Assembly: GCA_035509415.1 (NCBI GenBank)
Contig: DATJLQ010000132.1
Span: 1 to 64,000 of the forward strand
Source: DATJLQ01 sp035509415
GTDB taxonomy: Bacteria > Pseudomonadota > Alphaproteobacteria > JACZXZ01
Reading direction: 5' to 3'
DNA: 64,000 nt
Below are positions 40,302 through 48,867 of the stretch, piece after piece. A model generated the notes under the pieces. The model was not told the DNA's origin and ran no database searches. It worked only from the letters and a program-made list of their open reading frames with translations. Numbering within the stretch: position 1 is the first letter of the stretch; the number at the start of each line of letters is the position of its first letter. Position numbers and translations under genes: made by a program.

Positions 40302-41508
40302 GGGCCACCTCGGCGAGAAAGCTGCCGAGCACGCGCGCGCGATCGTGCTTTTCCATGACGAAGGCGCGCCCGCGTGCGCCGAGCCGGCGCCGGAGCGACG
40401 AATCGCCCGCGAGCCGAAGCACGGCTTCGGTCAGCGCATCGATGTCGCCCGGCGGGACGCATTCGAAGGCACCGCTCTCGGTTCTGAGCGCGTCGACCGC
40501 GGTCCCCGGCCGCGCGGTCGCGATCAGCGGCCGTCCCGCGGCCATGATCGCGTAGATCTTCGACGGCACCGCGAAATCCGCCGCGCGCCCGTCCTGCGGC
40601 ACCAGATGGATGTCGCCGTCGGCAAGGCCGCGATTGAGCGCGTCGGCGCCGACGAGCGGCTCGAAATCGAGGTTGCGCAGCCCGCGCCGCACCGCCTCGC
40701 GCCGAAGCGACGCGGACTCGCCGCCCTCGCCGCGCAGGATCACGCGGATCGAGCTCTGCCGCGCCTCCAAGGCGCTCGCGAGGTCGATCAGCTGGTCGAG
40801 CGCCTGCTTGCGGCCGAGATTGCCGCTATAGAGCAGCGTCACCGTGTCGCGCGCGCGCCCGTCGATGGGAAAGATGCTCGCGGTGTCGACCCAGATGGGC
40901 AGGATCGAGATCGGCGTGCGCACCCCGAGCTCGACGAGGCGGCGGCGCATCGGCTCGGACAGCACGAGAATCTGGTCGACCCGGTTGAAGGCGAAGCGCT
41001 CGAGGGCACGCATGAGGCGGACGATCCTCCCGTCGCCGACCAAGCCGAGGCCGACCGCGAGACCGGATTGGATGTCGTGCACGAGCGCCAGGGTCCGGCC
41101 GTATTTGCGCCGCGCGAAGCCGCCGAGGAGGACCGCGAAGATCGTCGGGCACAGGCACACCACGAGCTCGCTGCGCGGCACGCGGCCCATGAAGAGTGCG
41201 GCCATGCCCTGGACGAAGAACCAGAGCTCGCTCAGGATGCGGTGCCCGGCGCTGCGCCGCTTCGGGATCCAGGTGCGGACGCGCCGCACGACGACGCCGG
41301 CTTCGATCTCGCGATCGCGCGCCCCGCGCCGGTAGTCCGCGAACACCGCGCCGCCCGGATAATGCGGCCGGCAGGTGAGCACCATGACGCGGCGGCCCGA
41401 TTGCGCCAGGCTTTCGGCGAGATCGCGGCAATAGGGGCCGGAGCCGATCGGCTCGGGCCAGTAATATTGGCCGATGAAGAGCGTGTCGAAATTCGCCGGC
41501 TCGTCCAT
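40291..41508 (-). CDS. WcaI-like family 4 glycosyltransferase
   Basis: A 405-residue glycosyltransferase resembling WcaI of colanic acid synthesis, a fucosyltransferase. The N-terminus TLFIGQYYWPEPIGSGPYCR followed by LTCRPHYPGGAVFADYRRG is characteristic of that group. The donor domain has VTLLYSGNLGRKQALDQLID, HLVPQDGRAADFAVPSKIYAIMA (the PSK-Y motif) and AAGRPLIATARPGTAV. GDP-fucose from Gmd and Fcl would fit as donor, but this is by analogy. It lies 15 bp after wzc and overlaps the next transferase. Confidence 0.86.
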   Translation of the reverse strand: MDEPANFDTLFIGQYYWPEPIGSGPYCRDLAESLAQSGRRVMVLTCRPHYPGGAVFADYRRGARDREIEAGVVVRRVRTWIPKRRSAGHRILSELWFFVQGMAALFMGRVPRSELVVCLCPTIFAVLLGGFARRKYGRTLALVHDIQSGLAVGLGLVGDGRIVRLMRALERFAFNRVDQILVLSEPMRRRLVELGVRTPISILPIWVDTASIFPIDGRARDTVTLLYSGNLGRKQALDQLIDLASALEARQSSIRVILRGEGGESASLRREAVRRGLRNLDFEPLVGADALNRGLADGDIHLVPQDGRAADFAVPSKIYAIMAAGRPLIATARPGTAVDALRTESGAFECVPPGDIDALTEAVLRLAGDSSLRRRLGARGRAFVMEKHDRARVLGSFLAEVAHGA

Positions 41509-41523
41509 GATGCGCGCACCCGG

Positions 41524-43809
41524 CTATAGCGTCCGGACCGCGCTCATGCGCCGGTAGGGGTAGGTCACCTCGCCCACGCCGTAGCGCCGGTAGCGCTTCG
41601 GGTCGACCTGGCTCAGCACCGTGCCCGCGACCCGGCCGCGCGCGTAATAGAGCTGGCGCAACGCACTCATCACCACGTCGCGCGGCGTGTCGCCCCATTT
41701 CACCACGAACGCGACGCGGTCCATCATGCGGCTCAGCGGCAGCACTTCCGAACCCGCGAGCACCGGCGGCGCATCGACCACGACGAGGTCGTAATGGCGC
41801 GCAAGCGTCTTGCACAGGAGCCGGAGGCGCGCGAAGCGCTGGGGATGGTCCTCCATGGTTCCGATCTTGCCCGCGAAGAGCGCGTGGACGCGCGAGCCGG
41901 GGTCGAGATAGACCGCCTGCTCGGGCGTGGCACTGCCGCTCAGGAGATCGGCCAGGCCCGGCGACATGGGCCGGCGGAAGAAGCTGTGCTGGATCGGGCG
42001 CTGCCAGTCGCAATCGACCACGATCACCCGGTGCCCGGCCTGCGCCGCGAGGCGCGCGATCGCGATTGCGATGCGCGACTTCCCCTCATGGGGAGCGGCC
42101 GAGGTGAGCATGATGAGCTTCGGCGAGGTCGCGCCCCCTGACATCGCAAGCCGCGTATAAAGCGTCCGGATCGAGCTGGTGAACGGCGAATCGGGCTCGA
42201 ACGCGAGGGGGCGCTTCGCGAACTCCTGGCCCTTGAAGCTCGGAATCATGGCGAGGAGCGGAAGGCGCGTGGTGCGCTCGATGTCGTCGCCGGTGCGAAA
42301 CGAGCGATCGAGATTCTCGCGCACGAGGGCGATCAGCATGCCGACGAAGCTCCCGCCGATGGTGCCCAGGAGCACGATCATCCCGGTGGGCGGGTAGTTC
42401 GGCCGGTCGGGCGGCGTCGCCGCCGAGATCACGGTCGCGTCCGGCGCGTCGAGATCCTCCTGGGCACTCGTCTCCTTCGACCGGTTGAGGAAATTCGTGA
42501 GCAGCGCCTGGGCCGCGTCGGCCTGCTGCTGGAGCTGGTTGAGCTGGATCGACTTCCCGTTCGCGGCCCCCAGCTCGTTCTGGAGGTGCGCGAGATTGGC
42601 GCTCAGCGACTGGTATTGCGCGTTGGCCGCTTGCGCCTGGCGCTGGAGCGCTTCGACGACCTTGCGCACCTCGATCGCGATCTTCGAGCGCACGTCGGCG
42701 AGCTGCGCCTTGATGTCCCTGATCTTCGGATGATCGGGGCCGTAGATCGAGGCGAGCTGCGCCTGGGTGCGCTCGATCTCGATCTCCTTCTCCTTCAGTG
42801 CCTGGATGAGGGGCGAGTCGACCACGGTCGGGAGCGTGTCGATCGCGGCCGGATTATGCTCGACCGCGCGCGCTTGCTCGAGATTGGCCATCGCGGTCGC
42901 GCGCGCGCTGGCGGAGATGATGAGCTGCTGGTTGAGCTCGTCGATCTGCTGCGCCGTCACGGTGTCGCTCTTGGTCTCGTAGAGGCCGTTCTTCTGGCGG
43001 TATTCCTCGACCGCGCGCTCGGCGTTCTCGGCCTGGGTCCGGAGGCGCGCGATCTGCTGATCGAGGAAGCTCGTGGCGTGCTGGGCGGCGCTCGCCTTGC
43101 GCACCATTTCCTGGTCGATATAGACCTGCGCCAGCGTGTTCGCGATGCGCGCCGCGAGCGCCGGGCTCTGCGACTGGACGGTGACGTCGAGCACGTGCGA
43201 TTTCTTGAGCGGCGTCACGTCGATGCGGTCGAGGAGCACGTCGGTGACGATGCTTTGGCGCCGCGCGGCGCGCTCGGCGTCGGTGAGCGGCTTGCTTTGG
43301 CCCGCGCGCGCGCCGAACAGGCCGCGTAGCGGGTCCATCACGTCGTAATGCACGAAATCGGTCGCGAAGTAGTAGGCGCGCGTCAGGAACGACGGATGGC
43401 GCAGCATCGGGTTGAATTCGGGGTCCTGGTCGAGCGCCAGCCGGTGCACGACCTGCGCCGCGAGGCCGCGCGATTCGAGCACGTAGCCCTCGGTCTCGAT
43501 CGTCTCCTCGTTCGGGTCGATGCCCTTCAGGACCGAAGTCATGTCGGCGACGTCTGGGGTCGCGAGGCCGACCAGGAGCTGGGTCTCGGCCGTGTAGCGC
43601 GGCGTCATGCCGAGGGTCGCGAGCGCCGCTACGAGCGCCGTTGCGAGCGTCGCGACGACGATCGTTCCGCGCCGGCGCCAGAGCTTCCTGAACAGCTCCA
43701 TGCCGTCGCCGCCCGCGGACGTCGAGAGCACGATCGCGGTGCGCACGGCGCCGTCGCCCTGCGCCGTCGTCTCGAACGGGGTCGGCAAGGGCTCCAGGGC
43801 ATGGTTCAT
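41524..43809 (-). CDS. wzc: polysaccharide co-polymerase with BY-kinase domain (Wzc/GumC-ExoP type)
   Basis: A 761-residue inner-membrane protein controlling chain length and export. First membrane segment about 48-68; periplasmic Wzz domain with long coiled coil (about 240-440); PNYPPTGM signature (470-477) just before the second membrane segment (about 476-496). The cytoplasmic tyrosine-kinase domain follows: Walker A SAAPHEGKS (570-578), Walker A' VIVVDCDWQRP (595-605), Walker B VVVDAPP (676-682). The C-terminal tail has a small tyrosine cluster (Tyr740, 743, 750, 752) for autophosphorylation. All kinase motifs are intact. Its start codon shares one base with the wza stop. No separate phosphatase (Wzb) is in the window. 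Confidence 0.95.
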   Translation of the reverse strand: MNHALEPLPTPFETTAQGDGAVRTAIVLSTSAGGDGMELFRKLWRRRGTIVVATLATALVAALATLGMTPRYTAETQLLVGLATPDVADMTSVLKGIDPNEETIETEGYVLESRGLAAQVVHRLALDQDPEFNPMLRHPSFLTRAYYFATDFVHYDVMDPLRGLFGARAGQSKPLTDAERAARRQSIVTDVLLDRIDVTPLKKSHVLDVTVQSQSPALAARIANTLAQVYIDQEMVRKASAAQHATSFLDQQIARLRTQAENAERAVEEYRQKNGLYETKSDTVTAQQIDELNQQLIISASARATAMANLEQARAVEHNPAAIDTLPTVVDSPLIQALKEKEIEIERTQAQLASIYGPDHPKIRDIKAQLADVRSKIAIEVRKVVEALQRQAQAANAQYQSLSANLAHLQNELGAANGKSIQLNQLQQQADAAQALLTNFLNRSKETSAQEDLDAPDATVISAATPPDRPNYPPTGMIVLLGTIGGSFVGMLIALVRENLDRSFRTGDDIERTTRLPLLAMIPSFKGQEFAKRPLAFEPDSPFTSSIRTLYTRLAMSGGATSPKLIMLTSAAPHEGKSRIAIAIARLAAQAGHRVIVVDCDWQRPIQHSFFRRPMSPGLADLLSGSATPEQAVYLDPGSRVHALFAGKIGTMEDHPQRFARLRLLCKTLARHYDLVVVDAPPVLAGSEVLPLSRMMDRVAFVVKWGDTPRDVVMSALRQLYYARGRVAGTVLSQVDPKRYRRYGVGEVTYPYRRMSAVRTL

Positions 43810-44411
43810 CAGAAGTAGCGCTCCCGCACCGTGACGATGTCGCCGGGTGCCACCGGGGTCTGTTGATAGGCGATGTATTTATGCGCGCCGGCATCGGCGC
43901 CCGTGGGCTCGTCGCGCGTGATGTAGAAGGCGCTTTCCTTCGCGCGATAGGTGAAGCCGCCGGCGAGCGCGATCGCGTTCATCACGGTCATGCCGTCGAC
44001 GTAGGGATAGCTCCCCGGATTCTTGACCTCGCCGATGATGTAGAACGGCCGATAGGTCGCGACCGAGACGCTGATGCTCGGATTCTTGAGGTAATTCGGG
44101 CTGAGGCGGGACGCGAGCGCCTCGGCGAGCTCGTGGGTCGTGAGGCCGCGCGCCTTCACGGTCCCGATGAGCGGAAACGCGAGATTGCCCGAGCCCTCGA
44201 CCGTATAGTCGCCGGTCAGCGTGTCTTGGCCGTAGACGATGATGTGAAGGTGATCGCCCGAGCCGAGCGTGTATTGGCTCGGCGGATCGAGATCGCGCGC
44301 CGGCAGCGCGTTGGGATCGGCGCCGCACGCCGCCAAGAGTGCGAGCGACCCGAGCACGGCGAAAACTCGGATCGCCCGATGCATCGCGCTGTTCCGATCA
44401 TGACCGATCAT
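43809..44411 (-). CDS. wza: outer-membrane polysaccharide export lipoprotein (Wza-type, short)
   Basis: A 200-residue lipoprotein with lipobox LLAAC (Cys29). The polysaccharide-export domain follows (YTLGSGDHLHIIVYGQDTLT, then GDYTVEGSGNLAFPLIGTVK, about 45-120), then one SLBB domain (FYIIGEVKNPGSYPYVDGMT, about 130-185). It is about half the length of E. coli Wza and lacks the C-terminal outer-membrane helix, as in GumB/ExoF-like proteins; the pore in the outer membrane may need another protein such as the beta-barrel at 23300. GAGG before ATG 44411 supports the start. It precedes wzc with a one-base overlap. Confidence 0.92.
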   Translation of the reverse strand: MIGHDRNSAMHRAIRVFAVLGSLALLAACGADPNALPARDLDPPSQYTLGSGDHLHIIVYGQDTLTGDYTVEGSGNLAFPLIGTVKARGLTTHELAEALASRLSPNYLKNPSISVSVATYRPFYIIGEVKNPGSYPYVDGMTVMNAIALAGGFTYRAKESAFYITRDEPTGADAGAHKYIAYQQTPVAPGDIVTVRERYF

Positions 44412-44538
44412 GGCGGCCTCGCTTTTTTCGGTTCGGCCCTGTGAGCGTCCGCTCGCTGGGCCGGCGCCTCGAAAGGGCGATCCCTGAGGCGCTGCCGCGC
44501 CTCGGCACATCCGGCCGGGACGCGCGGCGGCCCTGTCT

Positions 44539-45621
44539 CTACCTACCAGCCCGTCGTGCGGCCGTACTGTGATCATTCGGTGGTTCCTCGCGTTGACCCG
44601 CGGCCGCCACGCGCGCGCGATCGACGCCGCGTCCCGCGACATGCTCGAGGAACCAGCGATAGGTCGCCGCGAGTCCGTCGGCGAGCCCGATGCGTGCGTG
44701 CCAGCCGAGCGTGGCGAGCTTCGAGACGTCGGCAAGCTTCCGGGGCGTTCCGTCCGGCTTCGTGGCATCGAAGACGAGGCGCCCGCGGTAGCCCACCACG
44801 CCGGCGATCGCGCGCGCGAGCGCTGCGATGCTCGCCTCTTCGCCGGTGCCGATGTTGATGTGCCCCTCTTGGGAGTAATGGCGCGCGAGGAACACCAGCG
44901 CGTCGGCCAAGTCGTCGACATGGAGGAACTCGCGCAAGGGCTTCCCCGTGCCCCACACCACGACCTCGGGTGCGCGCGCCTCCTTGGCCTCATGGATGCG
45001 GCGCAGGAGCGCCGGCATGACGTGCCCGCCCGCGAGGTCGAAATTGTCGTTGGGGCCGTAGAGATTGGTCGGCTGGGCCGAGATGAAGTCCGCGCCATAT
45101 TGGCGCCGGTAGGCGTCGCACAACTTGATGCCCGCGATCTTCGCGATCGCGTACCATTCGTTGGTGGGCTCGAGCGGGCCGGTCAGGAGCGACTCCTCCT
45201 CGATCGGCTGGGGGGCGAGGCGCGGATAGATGCAGGTCGAGCCGAGGAACAGGAGCTTCCCGACCCGCGCCTTGTAAGCGCCGTGAATCAGGTTCGTCTC
45301 GATCGCGAGATTGTCGTAAAGGAACTCCGCCGGGCGCGTCGAATTCGCCTGAATGCCGCCCGCGGTCGCCGCCGCCACGAACACGAGATCGGGGCGCTCC
45401 GCGTCGAGCCAAGCCTCGACCTCCGACTGGCGCCTGAGATCGACCGCGCGCCGCTCGACCGTGAGCACCTCGCACCCTTCGCTCGCGAGCCGCCGCAGGA
45501 GTGCGGAGCCCACCATGCCGCGATGGCCCGCGACATAGACGCGCTTGCCGCGGAGCGAATAGGGCAAGCGCGCGGCCGCGCGCGCTTCCGCGCCGACGGA
45601 GTCCGAAGCGTCCGGCGTCAT
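44539..45621 (-). CDS. fcl: GDP-L-fucose synthase
   Basis: A 360-residue epimerase-reductase that turns GDP-4-keto-6-deoxy-mannose into GDP-L-fucose. The NADP motif VYVAGHRGMVGSALL is at 28-42, Tyr157/Lys161 in EWYAIAKIAG are the catalytic pair, and GSTCIYPRLAPQPIEE and NLYGPNDNFDLAGGHVMPAL are diagnostic. A hydrophilic C-terminal extension of about 25 residues is not part of the family. It contains the DNA of the TGATCAC element (site B), which may explain it. The ATG overlaps the manC stop by 4 bases; wza begins 127 bp further on. Confidence 0.97.
   Translation of the reverse strand: MTPDASDSVGAEARAAARLPYSLRGKRVYVAGHRGMVGSALLRRLASEGCEVLTVERRAVDLRRQSEVEAWLDAERPDLVFVAAATAGGIQANSTRPAEFLYDNLAIETNLIHGAYKARVGKLLFLGSTCIYPRLAPQPIEEESLLTGPLEPTNEWYAIAKIAGIKLCDAYRRQYGADFISAQPTNLYGPNDNFDLAGGHVMPALLRRIHEAKEARAPEVVVWGTGKPLREFLHVDDLADALVFLARHYSQEGHINIGTGEEASIAALARAIAGVVGYRGRLVFDATKPDGTPRKLADVSKLATLGWHARIGLADGLAATYRWFLEHVAGRGVDRARVAAAGQREEPPNDHSTAARRAGR
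44568..44580 (-). promoter_or_regulatory. TGATCAC element, site B (upstream of wza, inside the fcl 3' end)
   Basis: CCGAATGATCACA in leftward sense, identical over 13 bases to site A before wcaJ. It lies 156 bp before the wza ATG, within the last codons of fcl. A promoter between it and wza would let wza-wzc be expressed apart from manC-fcl. Confidence 0.45.
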
Positions 45622-47096
45622 GACGCACCCCGGCCGTAATCGTCCTCGAAGCGCACGATGTCGTCCTCCCCGAGATAGGGGCCCGATTGCACCTCGATCA
45701 AATGCAGCGGAAGCTTCCCCGGATTCTCGAGCCGGTGGGTCACCCCGAGCGGGATGTAGGTCGACTGGTTTTCGTGCAGCAGCCGGCATTCGTCGCCGCA
45801 GGTGATGCGCGCCGTGCCCTGCACCACGACCCAATGCTCGGCGCGGTGATGATGCATCTGAAGGCTGAGCTTCCGGCCCGGCTTCACGACGATGCGCTTC
45901 ACCTGGAAGCGCTCGCCCACGACGACCGTCTGGTAGGAGCCCCAGGGCCGGTAGACTTTCGCGTGATGGAGCGCCTCGGGGCGGTTGCGGCCCTTGAGGC
46001 GCTCGACGAAGCGGCCGATTTCGGCCGCACGCCCGCGCCCGGCGACCAGGATCGCATCCTCGGTCGCGACCAGCACGATGTCGCTCACGCCGAGTGCCGC
46101 GACGAAATGCCCGTCGCCGCGAACGTAGGAATTCCGCACGTCGTCGATCGCGACGTCGCCTTCGAGCACGTTGCCCGCCTCGTCCTGGGGCTTCAATTCG
46201 TGGAGCGACGTCCAGGAGCCGACATCGCTCCAGCCGATCGCGGCCGGGACGAACGCCGTCCGATGGGAGAGCTCCATGACGCCCTTGTCGATCGAGAGCG
46301 CCGGCACCGCGGCGAAGGCACCCTCCTCGAGATGGAAGAAATCGGCATCGTCGCGTCCGCCGGCGACCGCCGCCATGCAAGTGCCAAGGAGCGTCGGCTG
46401 CAATCGCTTCAGCTCCTCGAGGAGAAGGGCCACGGGCATTACGAACATGCCGCTGTTCCAGAAATAGTCGCCGCTTTCGACGTAACGCGCTGCGTCCGCG
46501 CGGTCGGGCTTCTCGATGAACTGGCCGATCGCGAAGGCGCCCTCGACTCCGTCGAGCGTCGCCCCGCGGCGGATGTAGCCGTAGCCCGTCTCGGGACGCG
46601 CGGGGGCGATGCCGAAGGCGACGAGGCGTCCCGCGCGCGCGGCGGCGTGCGCGATCTCGAGGGCCGCGCGCAGCCGCGCCGTGTCGGCGATATGGTGATC
46701 GGACGGCAGCGCCAGGATCGCCGCGTCCGGATCGTGGCGCGCGAGCATGAGCGCCGCGACCGCAAGGGCTGCGCCGGTATTGCGCCCGTCGGGCTCGAGC
46801 ACGATCTTCCGCGCGCGCACGCCGATCTCGAGGAGCTGCTCGGCGACCAGGAACCGGTGATCGTGATGGCAGACGACGAGCGGCACCTCGCCATTTCCGA
46901 GCGTCGCCGCGCGCAGCGCCGTCTCCTGGAGCATCGTCCGCTCCGAGATCAGGGGTAGGAGCTGCTTCGGATAGGACAGCCGCGAGAGCGGCCAGAGGCG
47001 CGTGCCCGATCCGCCCGAAAGGATCACGGGATAAAGATGCCGCGCGGATGAAGCGACGATCGGTTCCGCGTGCGGTTTCTCGACGGGTTGGTCCAT
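45618..47096 (-). CDS. manC: mannose-1-phosphate guanylyltransferase / mannose-6-phosphate isomerase
   Basis: A 492-residue bifunctional enzyme of the ManC/CpsB/AlgA type. The N-terminal nucleotidyltransferase has VILSGGSGTRLWPLSRLSYP and KQLLPL (24-48), and GYGYIRRG and FIEKPDRADA downstream. The C-terminal cupin isomerase domain has GRKLSLQMHHHRAEHWVVVQ (about 405-425). It makes GDP-mannose from mannose-1-phosphate and can supply mannose-6-phosphate from fructose-6-phosphate. The phosphomannomutase joining the two activities is not in the window. It lies 16 bp after the response-regulator gene and overlaps fcl, so GDP-fucose synthesis is under the regulator's own promoter. Confidence 0.96.
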   Translation of the reverse strand: MDQPVEKPHAEPIVASSARHLYPVILSGGSGTRLWPLSRLSYPKQLLPLISERTMLQETALRAATLGNGEVPLVVCHHDHRFLVAEQLLEIGVRARKIVLEPDGRNTGAALAVAALMLARHDPDAAILALPSDHHIADTARLRAALEIAHAAARAGRLVAFGIAPARPETGYGYIRRGATLDGVEGAFAIGQFIEKPDRADAARYVESGDYFWNSGMFVMPVALLLEELKRLQPTLLGTCMAAVAGGRDDADFFHLEEGAFAAVPALSIDKGVMELSHRTAFVPAAIGWSDVGSWTSLHELKPQDEAGNVLEGDVAIDDVRNSYVRGDGHFVAALGVSDIVLVATEDAILVAGRGRAAEIGRFVERLKGRNRPEALHHAKVYRPWGSYQTVVVGERFQVKRIVVKPGRKLSLQMHHHRAEHWVVVQGTARITCGDECRLLHENQSTYIPLGVTHRLENPGKLPLHLIEVQSGPYLGEDDIVRFEDDYGRGAS

Positions 47097-47112
47097 GATG
47101 CGGCGCTCGCGC

Positions 47113-48291
47113 TCAGAGGGGATCGCTCGAATAAGGACGATGCCCCACCGGCGGCGCGTCCTCCTCGTCGGGCGCATCGCGCTCGGCTTCGTCCGCGCGG
47201 CTCCCGGGTGCCGCCAGGCGCGCGATGTCCGCTTCGACCGAGGCCGCGCGAAAGCCGCCCTGGCCGTTGCCTCGCCCGTCGCCTCGCCCGTCGCCCCGAT
47301 CGCGCCGACGCGTGCGGCCCTCGCCGTTCGGCGCTTCGTCCGGGCGGCCGAGGCCCGCGAAGCGCGCGAGCGAGCCCCAGAACCGGCCGCTCTTCTCGCG
47401 CGACGCGAACGGCGCCGCGGCACGCGCATCGTCGCTCGTCTCCAGCGCCGTCGCGGCAGTCGACGCATCCTCGGCCGCGCGCCAGGAATAGCCGAACCCG
47501 GCATAGTTCTCGATCGCCGCGAATCCGGAGTCCATGGCGTGGAACTTCTGGCGGATGCGCTTGATCAGGGAACGTACGTTGATGCGGTAGCCGGCGCTGC
47601 CGTCGCCGGCGATGAAATCGGTGCCGTGCACCACGTCGTAGATCTCGCGGTACGACACTTCGCGCCCCGCACGGCTCGCGAGGATATGGACGATGTCGAA
47701 CTCGGTCACCGTGAGCGGCACGCGCGCGCCGCGCCAGAAGGCGCGCCGGATCTTGGGATGGAGCTCGAGGTCGCTCACGCACAGCACTTCCTCGACGCCG
47801 AGCGCGGCCGCGAGCTTCCGCTCGGTCGCCGCGATGATCCGGAGGCGGCGCGCCAGGATCGACGGGCTCCGCGACTTGTCGAGGAAGTCGATGGCGCCGC
47901 AGTCGAGCGCCTCGACCTCGTTGTCCTCGCTCGAATAGGCCGTCAGCACGACCACCGGCAGCTTGATGCCGAGCCGGCGCAGCGCGCGCAGCACGTCGAT
48001 CCCCGCCATGTCGGGCATTTTCCAGTCGAGCAGCAGGACGTCGTACCGGCTGCCCTGCTGGAGATGGTCGAGCGCCGCCTGGCCATGGCCGAAATCGGCG
48101 ACCTCGAAATTCTGGTCGGCCAGGTTGCGCACCAGCGCCCAACGCAGCATGTCCTCGTCGTCGACCACGATCACGCGCAGCTTGCCTAGCGGTTCGCCGC
48201 TCGCGCGCTCCGGTCGGGCGCCGTTGCCGGTCTCGGCCTCGGGCGTCGCCGGCGCCGATCTTTCCAGTCCGTCATCCGCGTTCATGGTCAT
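47113..48291 (-). CDS. OmpR/PhoB-type response regulator with long disordered tail
   Basis: A 392-residue two-component response regulator, much longer than the usual 230. After about 37 polar residues comes the receiver domain (about 38-150): Asp44/Asp45 acidic pair, phospho-acceptor Asp89 in LLLDWKMPD, Thr117 and Lys139. A winged-helix DNA-binding domain follows (about 165-270). The last 120 residues are low complexity, with a Gly-Arg-Asp repeat (GDGRGDGRGNGQGG). No histidine kinase gene is nearby. It is the first gene of the operon with manC, fcl, wza, wzc and more, which suggests control of that operon, possibly its own. The leader carries a hairpin at 48325-48353. Confidence 0.92.
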   Translation of the reverse strand: MTMNADDGLERSAPATPEAETGNGARPERASGEPLGKLRVIVVDDEDMLRWALVRNLADQNFEVADFGHGQAALDHLQQGSRYDVLLLDWKMPDMAGIDVLRALRRLGIKLPVVVLTAYSSEDNEVEALDCGAIDFLDKSRSPSILARRLRIIAATERKLAAALGVEEVLCVSDLELHPKIRRAFWRGARVPLTVTEFDIVHILASRAGREVSYREIYDVVHGTDFIAGDGSAGYRINVRSLIKRIRQKFHAMDSGFAAIENYAGFGYSWRAAEDASTAATALETSDDARAAAPFASREKSGRFWGSLARFAGLGRPDEAPNGEGRTRRRDRGDGRGDGRGNGQGGFRAASVEADIARLAAPGSRADEAERDAPDEEDAPPVGHRPYSSDPL

Positions 48292-48867
48292 TGGCCGTCA
48301 TTCGCTTTCGCCGCGCGATCCCGGCCGCTCCCGGATCTCAAGAACGGGAGCGGAAGGCGCGTCAGGTTTTTTCGGGGGAATTCCATCGCACTCTGCCGGC
48401 CACGCTCGGCAAGAAGGAGCCCTGGCCGCGGCCGCGATCGCGGCGCCGACCCGGCGCGCGTCAGCCCAAAGCCGGCGCTGCGGCGCGGCCTTTCGGCGGA
48501 ACGGATGGGAAGGGACAGCACAAGATGGGAAAGCGCATAACGACCTCCTGCCTCCGGCAAGTCCGGTTCAAGACCCTCCCTCCCTCGAGGCCCTCCCATG
48601 GAATCCGTTCGACGCCTTTTCTCGCCGATCGCGACGCGTTCGCGCGCGGCCGGCACGTAAGCGCTTCCGCCCGAGCACCCAGAGCCGGGCGAGCGCGCAT
48701 ACTGGGCGTCGATTTATTGACGTGCGTTTTGACAGGCTGACGGCCCGGCGCGGGAAATATTCCGCCGGCGCCTTTTTGTCTCATTCGTTCGAATGCGTTC
48801 GAAGCCGCGTCGCGCGCACGAAGCCGCGTCGGGCGGTGCTGCACTTGCCGCGCATTTTAACGGGCGC
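48292..48867. other. intergenic region upstream of the response-regulator/exopolysaccharide operon
   Basis: 576 bp without a convincing gene; short frames here have no ribosome site or family likeness. It holds the leader hairpin at 48325-48353, TTTTTGTCTCA at 48773-48783, and the 14-bp dyad CATTCGTTCGAATG (48782-48795), next to a second CGTTCGAA. These are plausible operator sites for the leftward operon. Confidence 0.45.
48325..48353 (-). promoter_or_regulatory. leader hairpin of the response-regulator operon
   Basis: CCGCTCCCG (48325-48333) and CGGGAGCGG (48345-48353) are exact reverse complements with an 11-nt loop. It lies 34-62 nt before the regulator ATG, so it is probably in the 5' untranslated RNA. 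It could affect message stability, attenuation or ribosome access. It is not followed by a T-tract in the direction of transcription. Confidence 0.45.

Noticed and set aside
48291..48740. Short frame of about 149 codons in the gap before the response regulator
   Set aside because: No ribosome site, no family likeness, and the composition of a shadow frame.
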